Assembly: GCA_964400355.1 (NCBI GenBank)
Contig: CAYNTO010000031.1
Span: 1-29,879, forward strand
Origin: JACKAL01 sp964400355
Lineage (GTDB): Bacteria; Bdellovibrionota; Bdellovibrionia; Bdellovibrionales; JAGQZY01
Reading direction: 5' to 3'
DNA: 29,879 bases
Made by a program: the position numbers and the translations under genes. The notes below the pieces were generated by a model. That model ran no database searches. It saw only the letters and a list, made by a program, of their open reading frames with translations, and had not been told where the DNA came from. Positions within the stretch are counted from its first letter, which is position 1; each line of letters begins with the position of its first letter. Of this stretch, positions 24,918-29,879 are shown piece by piece.

Positions 24918-25649
24918 ATGAAAACCTATTTGCTTTTGTTTATCTTATTTATTTCGCTTTTAACCTCAGCACAAGATGGCTTTAACGATTACGAAACTAA
25001 AGTCGAAATCCCCGAGCCTTTATTTATTGACCTCGTCCGTGGACTAGGTTCAAAAAAAGGGGAGTGGGAAGTGAACTCGCTGGCTTATCACGGCGACGGT
25101 GGTTTTAGTGAGCTTAACTGGGCACCTGAGATCGAGTGGGCGTTTGCCGATGGAACAGCCGTGGAGCTAGAGCTACCTATGCATGGTCATTCGCTGCACA
25201 GTTACAAAATGGCAGCGCAGAAAACCGTATACAGTAATGCTGAGCGCAGCCACCTGCACGGCCTACAGATAATTTACGAGACCAATAAGGAGTGGGGGCG
25301 ATCGGATTTAACTGCCTATTACATTTCGGCGCATCGGTTCACTCCCAAAGTTTCTACGATCACGCTTGTGGGGATTAAGACTCTAATCGAGGAATTTCAA
25401 GGGTTCACGAAGATCTTTAACCACACCGTATTCTACAATTACTCGCGTGAGATCGACGTGGGCGTAGAATTCAATTACTTTTCTCGGGAGAGGTTTATGG
25501 ATCAGGTTCTGCAGGTAGTCCCTCAGTTGCATCTAGCGATGGGCGATGGATTTAAACTGCAATTTGGCTTTGGTGGAGGAGAGGACAACGGGAGATGGAC
25601 ACCGGTGTCTATGTTGCGGCTGATTCGAGAGTTCAATAAAGAGCACTAA
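24918..25649 (+). CDS. Putative outer-membrane beta-barrel protein
   Basis: The protein has 243 residues. I start at the second ATG (24918), which lies 6 nt from AGGAG; the first (24912) would leave no spacing. A signal peptide (MKTYLLLFILFISLLTSA) is followed by alternating polar/hydrophobic strands, for example GEWEVNSLAYHG, WAPEIEWAF, AVELELPMHGH, HTVFYNYSREIDVGVEFNYFSR and FKLQFGFGGG. This pattern and the small size fit an 8-10-stranded barrel. It lacks a recognised family motif. The protein ends MLRLIREFNKEH rather than in a terminal aromatic strand, so a periplasmic beta protein is an alternative. A strong hairpin follows 14 nt after the stop. Confidence 0.65.
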   Translation: MKTYLLLFILFISLLTSAQDGFNDYETKVEIPEPLFIDLVRGLGSKKGEWEVNSLAYHGDGGFSELNWAPEIEWAFADGTAVELELPMHGHSLHSYKMAAQKTVYSNAERSHLHGLQIIYETNKEWGRSDLTAYYISAHRFTPKVSTITLVGIKTLIEEFQGFTKIFNHTVFYNYSREIDVGVEFNYFSRERFMDQVLQVVPQLHLAMGDGFKLQFGFGGGEDNGRWTPVSMLRLIREFNKEH

Positions 25650-25663
25650 AGTGCAAATAAAAA

Positions 25664-25688
25664 AGCAGACGTTTTAAAGGCGTCTGCT
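25664..25688 (-). terminator. Rho-independent terminator (strong on minus strand)
   Basis: The stem AGCAGACG/CGTCTGCT (8 bp) encloses a 9-nt loop. On the minus strand it is followed by T6 and further T-rich sequence, so it ends the transcript of the lipoprotein gene 25734-26168. A looser T-rich stretch follows on the plus strand, so it may also stop transcription from 24918. Confidence 0.75.
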
Positions 25689-25733
25689 TCAGGTCTTCTT
25701 CTTGTTTTTAATGAGCCGACGATCGCTGGCAAA

Positions 25734-26168
25734 TTAGATACACTGTTTTTCGATCACCAATTCTGTTTTAGATTTAGATCCGAAAGCCGCTTTTAAATTG
25801 AGTTTTGCGCCGCAGGCGAGATTTTCCACACCCACGAAGAGAACTTCAAAGGCGCCGCGATCGCAGAGTGATTTGCCGGATGCTACGACCACGTCGGATT
25901 CATCAAGTGCCTGCCAGCCGATCAAACCACCGGCCTGTTCCTTGGAACACAAGCCATTGATTGCCAGTTCCGTGTCTGCGGAACTCACTGTCGCTTTCTC
26001 TTGAACGAAGGCAATACCGCCCACATTGACGGGATTGATAATTCCCTCTGTTGCAGCAGCAGCATCGCCGTCCGCCGCTCCGCCTTTGGAACCACAGTTC
26101 TGATAATTGAGTAGAACTAAGCTCAGGCTTAGGAAAATACCTAGGATCTTTAATTGACGTTCTTGCAT
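25734..26168 (-). CDS. Small putative lipoprotein with a YQNC N-terminal motif
   Basis: The protein has 144 residues; function unknown. A hydrophobic segment (LGIFLSLSLVLL) ends in NYQNCGSKGG, with the likely lipidated Cys at residue 25. Asn at -1 does not fit the standard lipobox, although the position is right. An Ala/Gly-rich linker (about 26-45) is followed by a small beta-rich domain with four Cys (CSKEQ, LCDRG, LACGA and the C-terminal QC), probably two disulphides. GGGGG lies exactly 4 nt before the ATG. It is the only minus-strand gene in the right-hand secretome island and has its own terminator. Confidence 0.65.
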   Translation of the reverse strand: MQERQLKILGIFLSLSLVLLNYQNCGSKGGAADGDAAAATEGIINPVNVGGIAFVQEKATVSSADTELAINGLCSKEQAGGLIGWQALDESDVVVASGKSLCDRGAFEVLFVGVENLACGAKLNLKAAFGSKSKTELVIEKQCI

Positions 26169-26439
26169 GAATCCCCCGATTTCTTACAGTATGGCATGGA
26201 CCAGCCTTGAGTCCTAATTTTTTCACTGAGCTGTTTCTCAATGAAACGTCGGCAGTTTGAGGCGCTTTTGAATTCGTCTCAACTTATGTCTTCAATAAGC
26301 GAAACTTGGGAAAACCACTACCAACAAAGTGTTCTTGTTGATTCTCCTCGACGATGGCTCTGTTTAAAGTTTTCTCATTTTGATACATCTTGATGTTGGC
26401 CTTATCCTCTTTGGTGGGAGTTTATTCTTAGGGGGAATA

Positions 26440-27762
26440 ATGAAATTAATAAAAGTAGTGGTGGGACCACTCGCACTCGCGGCCGTTTTAACAGCTTGTA
26501 ACAAAAGCGGTGGAGTGAATATAAATTCAATGGCAGACACGGACGACACGACAAAAGTGAATCCCAAGGTCATTTACGGCACAGACGATCGTTTGGATCT
26601 TTACGATGTTGCCGAACAAACTTGGAAAACAAAAGCGGAATCCACGGTGGCGCTCATCCAAAGTTCTAAAGTAAAAGCGTCGGGCAGTGGCTTTAGTATC
26701 ACCACGTCGAACTACGGCTCATCGCAGAGCTTGTGTAAAACCGAACCTTTTTACGAACAGGTGACAGCGGCGTTTTGTTCGGGCTCACTCATTGGGCCGG
26801 ACCTCATCATGACGGCCGGTCACTGTATTCGCACCGCTTCGTCGTGCCAAACCACAAAGTTCGTATTTAACTTTGCATACAAATACAAAGGCGTTGATCC
26901 AAAAACAGTTGGCGCTGACGATGTTTATTCTTGTAAAGAGCTCATTTACACCGAACTGAACAACACCAACATGAACGATTTTGCGATCATTCGCCTCGAT
27001 CGTAAAGTTGTGGGCCGTCAACCGCTGCCCATTCGCCAGTCGGGCAATGTGGGTGATAGCGACAATTTGGTGGTGATCGGTCACCCGTCGGGTCTTGCCA
27101 CGAAGGTCGCAGGCGGCGCTAAAGTGCGCGACAATACTCCGGCACAATATTTTATTGCCAACTTGGACACCTACGGCGGCAACTCCGGGAGTGCAGTGTT
27201 TAATGCCGACACGGGCCTTGTGGAAGGTATTTTAGTGCGCGGTGAACAGGATTTTAAGTATCAAAACGGTTGCTACGTTTCTAATGTTTGCGCCGACGGC
27301 GCTTGCCGCGGTGAGGACGTGACTCGTGTGACGAATATTCTTAAGTATGTCGACGCCGCAGACTTAGCTGCCGTGCCCGTGGATCCTCCGGCGCCGGAAG
27401 AAGAAGTGTCGGCCGAGATTGTTTCTCGAGATTTGCACCTGGCTATTCCCGATCGCAGTGAAGACGGGGTGAGTGAACAGCTTGCCGGTTTCCGGTACAA
27501 TGCCGATAAACTGGAAGTTTATTTGCGCATCGAGCACACTTGGATCGGTGACTTATCCATTACCGTGCAATCGCCCAATGGCGAAGTGCGCGTCCTCCAT
27601 GACCGTGTGGGCGGTAGCAAAGACGACCTCGAGGGCTGGTACAAGTGGAGCGATATGAAAATCCTCAACAGCAAAGCCAGCGACGGCCGATTCCACATCA
27701 CCGTAAAAGACCTCGCTCGCCAAGATGTGGGCCACCTTGTACAGTGGGGTGTGCGCCAGTAA
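26440..27762 (+). CDS. Lipoprotein V8-like serine protease with C-terminal P-domain
   Basis: The protein has 440 residues from ATG 26440, with GGGGG 4 nt upstream. The signal peptide ends in the lipobox LTAC (Cys20 lipidated), so the enzyme is membrane-anchored. The protease domain has His128 in MTAGHC, Asp180 in NDFAIIRLDR and Ser249 in YGGNSGSAVF. It is colinear with the secreted protease at 21958, including the GCY...CRGEDVTR end. A Pro/Glu linker (about 308-325) then joins a P/Homo-B domain (about 331-440; LHLAIPD, IGDLSITVQSPNGE, FHITVKDLARQDVGHLVQWGV). P-domains usually follow subtilisin-type or other secreted proteases and may help folding or binding. An upstream start at 26380 would give an unlikely N-terminus. 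The 271 nt before it (26169-26439) hold no gene, only a short CAACAA/TTGTTG dyad at 26322-26340. Confidence 0.93.
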   Translation: MKLIKVVVGPLALAAVLTACNKSGGVNINSMADTDDTTKVNPKVIYGTDDRLDLYDVAEQTWKTKAESTVALIQSSKVKASGSGFSITTSNYGSSQSLCKTEPFYEQVTAAFCSGSLIGPDLIMTAGHCIRTASSCQTTKFVFNFAYKYKGVDPKTVGADDVYSCKELIYTELNNTNMNDFAIIRLDRKVVGRQPLPIRQSGNVGDSDNLVVIGHPSGLATKVAGGAKVRDNTPAQYFIANLDTYGGNSGSAVFNADTGLVEGILVRGEQDFKYQNGCYVSNVCADGACRGEDVTRVTNILKYVDAADLAAVPVDPPAPEEEVSAEIVSRDLHLAIPDRSEDGVSEQLAGFRYNADKLEVYLRIEHTWIGDLSITVQSPNGEVRVLHDRVGGSKDDLEGWYKWSDMKILNSKASDGRFHITVKDLARQDVGHLVQWGVRQ

Positions 27763-27827
27763 AGGTGCCAGGCGCCTAATATTTGAGAGGCGGGTGTTTA
27801 ACTTTCCACTCAAATTTTTATTCCTAT

Positions 27828-27851
27828 AAAAAGGGCCATTCGGCCCTTTTT
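27828..27851 (+). terminator. Rho-independent terminator after the protease gene
   Basis: The 10-bp stem AAAAAGGGCC/GGCCCTTTTT has an ATTC loop and its 3' arm continues into further T residues. It lies about 65 nt after the stop at 27762. It is nearly symmetric, so it could work on both strands. Confidence 0.85.
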
Positions 27852-27894
27852 TATTTGTATCACTGTGAAACAGTTCGCGGTTTTGCATGTCCAT

Positions 27895-27952
27895 CTCTTA
27901 AACAGCTGCAATAAATTATTTGCGCTATCTTGCACGCCAACGTGTTTAAGAG
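27895..27952 (+). promoter_or_regulatory. 10-bp inverted repeat upstream of a lipoprotein gene
   Basis: CTCTTAAACA (27895-27904) and its exact complement TGTTTAAGAG (27943-27952) are 38 nt apart. An AT-rich imperfect dyad, GCAATAAATTATTTGC, lies between them. The pair could be a leader stem or paired operator sites for the gene at 28009, whose start is 56 nt downstream. No convincing -35/-10 pair was found in the intergenic region. Confidence 0.4.
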
Positions 27953-28008
27953 TTTTCCGCACGGCACAGCAATTGTAATGGACCATGTAACAACAAAACG
28001 GGGGTTTC

Positions 28009-29355
28009 ATGGGTTTATTCAACAAAGCAGTGTGTGGTTTAGTTTTAACAGGAATGCTTGCCAGTTGCGGTGCAAGTAGCAAGAAATCGGGAGTCATCAG
28101 CGCCAATACTATATTGGATAACAAGGCTCTTACCGATAAAGAGAAAGCCATAAAGCTCACCGAGGCGGCCGAGCAATTGATGTCTCCTGCTGGAATCACC
28201 TATGCCAAACTGGTTATTGATCAAGCAATCGTACTTGATCCCGCGTACTCCAAGGCCAAACTCTATAAAAATATTCTCGATGTGCAGATTCCATTAAAAG
28301 GACTATTAGCGCGCATAAAGCCACTGGCGGATTCCACCCCATCGGGCGCCGCGCAGTTGCAATCCTATGTCGACGGTCTTCCCACTTCCGCCAATAAAAC
28401 GTATCTTTTGGATGGCAAGGGAAACATCCGCACCGAAGCGCAATTGCAAAAACACATGGATGTATTTCATAACTCGCTAGATTCACTGCGCACTTTTTTA
28501 AAAGACAACAAAAATGAAGAGTACGAATTGCAACTCATAGATTGGAAGCGCCAGGCCTTTTTAGATCCGTACGACAGCTCTTGTATTCTTGTATCGAAAC
28601 CTGCAAATACCAAGGGTCTTCCAGATTTTCAGATTGACGCCCGTCCCGAGTGTGCAGCGACAACCATTGCCACCAAGCTCAATCGCGTTGATATAGAAGG
28701 TCTTATTCAAGCGGTGACCGCCCAGCAATTACTTGCAATTGGAATAACAGCTTACGATGCTACGGGTGTGGCGAGTGCGGCTGATGCGGACAATGGCAAT
28801 GACGTTTCCGATAAAGAAATCTACACGATGCTTTCTAAATCATCGGCATTCGGAAAATTGCGTGGCAATCAAAAACTTAAAAATGTAATGAGTTTTGGTG
28901 CGGAGCTGGTATCGGCAACGCAATTGATTTTGAACATGCAGCAGGAAGTTTGTCCAACCGGTGTTTCCGGTGATGCTCAGAATCGCCCTGGCTACCTTAT
29001 CCATTCCGGTTTGTGTCTTAAAGATTCTGACACCGTCAGTAGTCATACAACGCTTGGCGACGCTCTCGTTCTTGCGGACCTCATTTTAAATCGTCAAGCC
29101 GTGGATGTTCAAGCCAGCTCGAAAACTGTAAAGATGCTCGCTCCGGGGGATGCGTACCCAGTGGCGCCAAACAGTCATCGCACGCAAGCACTGTTGAGTG
29201 CGCCACTGGAAAGCCCCATCAAAGACATCAAAACGTTGCTTCCGCAGTTTAACGAGTGCGACAAGCTTGCCCAAGTCTCCGACGGAACTGTGGGTGGATT
29301 GTTCCCCAACAAGGACGCCGAAAGTATTCTTAAGTTAGGAAATTCATGTCCTTAA
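28009..29355 (+). CDS. Helical lipoprotein with TPR-like segment, function unknown
   Basis: The protein has 448 residues. The signal peptide ends in the lipobox LASC (Cys20), so it is lipid-anchored. Residues ~45-95 contain a TPR-like unit (YAKLVIDQAIVLDPAYSKAKLYKNIL), and most of the remainder looks helical, with a few Cys in the middle and C-terminal parts (DSSCILV, PECAATT, EVCPTG, GLCLKD, NECDK, NSCP) likely forming disulphides. I do not recognise a family beyond this. GGGGG precedes the ATG by 4 nt, as in the two other lipoprotein genes. The stop overlaps the start region of the next gene by 10 nt, so the two are coupled. Confidence 0.75.
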   Translation: MGLFNKAVCGLVLTGMLASCGASSKKSGVISANTILDNKALTDKEKAIKLTEAAEQLMSPAGITYAKLVIDQAIVLDPAYSKAKLYKNILDVQIPLKGLLARIKPLADSTPSGAAQLQSYVDGLPTSANKTYLLDGKGNIRTEAQLQKHMDVFHNSLDSLRTFLKDNKNEEYELQLIDWKRQAFLDPYDSSCILVSKPANTKGLPDFQIDARPECAATTIATKLNRVDIEGLIQAVTAQQLLAIGITAYDATGVASAADADNGNDVSDKEIYTMLSKSSAFGKLRGNQKLKNVMSFGAELVSATQLILNMQQEVCPTGVSGDAQNRPGYLIHSGLCLKDSDTVSSHTTLGDALVLADLILNRQAVDVQASSKTVKMLAPGDAYPVAPNSHRTQALLSAPLESPIKDIKTLLPQFNECDKLAQVSDGTVGGLFPNKDAESILKLGNSCP

Positions 29356-29735
29356 TGTTTTCCAAATTTCGCCGCATACAAGCGATTGGATCAGCGGGGG
29401 TAATAGCCTCCGCTGTTTTTGCGTCCGCGGCCTTCGCGAGCAGTCATCAATCCACAAAGATAACTAACGCCACTCTCACGTCGTGCAATGAATTGAAATG
29501 TGTGTATATCGAAAGCCCCACGATGATCGGTGGACTTAAAGGCTCAAACTACGTCATCGATGCAGCGAAAATTACAATAGTTGAAAAATCCAGTCAAACA
29601 GCGGTGCATTTTACTTCCGACAATGTTTTTTACGATGGCAGTCATGGCTTTATTTATATCCGAGGCGCCAGAGACTCCGGTCAGAAAGAAGCTGTCTACA
29701 GTTTAAAAACTGGCAAGCTCGTTTACTTTAAATAA
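29346..29735 (+). CDS. Small secreted protein of unknown function
   Basis: The protein has 129 residues. A signal peptide of about 31 residues (IQAIGSAGVIASAVFASAAFA) precedes a short beta-rich domain with two Cys (TSCNELKC) near its start, probably one disulphide. ATG 29346 has AGGA 5 nt upstream; a second ATG at 29355 forms TAATG with the stop of the preceding gene but lacks a well-placed site. It is translationally coupled to the lipoprotein, so the two may act together in the periplasm or outer membrane. Family not recognised. Confidence 0.65.
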   Translation: MSLMFSKFRRIQAIGSAGVIASAVFASAAFASSHQSTKITNATLTSCNELKCVYIESPTMIGGLKGSNYVIDAAKITIVEKSSQTAVHFTSDNVFYDGSHGFIYIRGARDSGQKEAVYSLKTGKLVYFK

Positions 29736-29736
29736 A

Positions 29737-29879
29737 TCAATAGGGACGTGGGAGATCCTGTCTCGCGATTCTTGGTTTGAAAACCGGGTCACTGCCGGGC
29801 TTTTCTTTTTCTACGATTTCTAAGAAATGAGTGTGCATTTTGATCGGACGGCCATCCCTGGCCTGCGCACTCGTCGCCG
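29737..29879 (-). CDS. C-terminal end of a minus-strand gene (partial)
   Basis: A minus-strand frame enters at the right edge and runs 46 codons to a TGA at 29737-29739. The visible residues include RDGRPIKMHTHFLEIVEKE and a PRIARQDLPRPY end, a plausible soluble C-terminus. It converges on the gene ending at 29735 with 1 nt between. Product unknown; support is limited to the open frame and its fit with the gene spacing. Confidence 0.45.
   Translation of the reverse strand, partial: ATSAQARDGRPIKMHTHFLEIVEKEKPGSDPVFKPRIARQDLPRPY

Overview
The window looks like chromosome from a Bdellovibrio-like bacterium (Bdellovibrionota), probably a metagenome or draft assembly because it holds a 100-N scaffold gap at 15822-15921. 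The lineage is inferred from the gene repertoire, not from a marker gene: a phage-fibre-like mosaic adhesin, two secreted V8-type proteases, several lipoproteins, a bacterial deoxyhypusine-synthase-like enzyme and an HTTM protein. Gene density is high. I saw no tRNA, rRNA, CRISPR array, transposase or prophage.

Layout. (1) 1-6206: the 3' part of a very large mosaic fibre protein. Decapeptide repeats and four ~400-nt cassettes separate two C1q-like domains, a phage tail-collar domain and other beta-rich modules. (2) 6223-10616: an RsuA/RluF-type pseudouridine synthase, a three-gene operon (secreted unknown, HTTM membrane protein, EamA transporter) and a converging small secreted protein. (3) 10721-13313: a glycosyltransferase-SDR operon, and a divergent DUF6580 membrane protein. 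(4) 13326-17843: a polyphosphate locus, with ferredoxin and ppk on the plus strand and ppx followed by a DHS-like gene on the minus strand. The scaffold gap at the ppk/DHS junction is almost certainly an unmerged 55-bp contig overlap. (5) 17962-21781: argG-argH followed by a putative outer-membrane barrel gene. (6) 21958-29735: a secretome island with a secreted V8-like protease, a secreted agmatine/peptidylarginine-deiminase-family enzyme, a thioredoxin-like [2Fe-2S] ferredoxin, an acidic membrane protein with an EF-hand-like loop, a beta-barrel candidate, three lipoproteins (one a second V8-like protease with a P-domain) and a small secreted protein. A partial minus-strand gene runs off the right edge.

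How the parts may work together. The fibre could bind surfaces or prey. The secreted proteases and deiminase could process extracellular or prey material. ArgG/ArgH could turn citrulline into arginine, and the DHS-like enzyme may make homospermidine. PPK1 and Ppx build and degrade polyphosphate. The citrulline/polyamine links are hypotheses from gene content. The most interesting items are the mosaic fibre architecture, the exported deiminase near argGH, the G5-N4-ATG leader shared by all three lipoprotein genes, and inverted repeats upstream of argG and of the lipoprotein gene at 28009.
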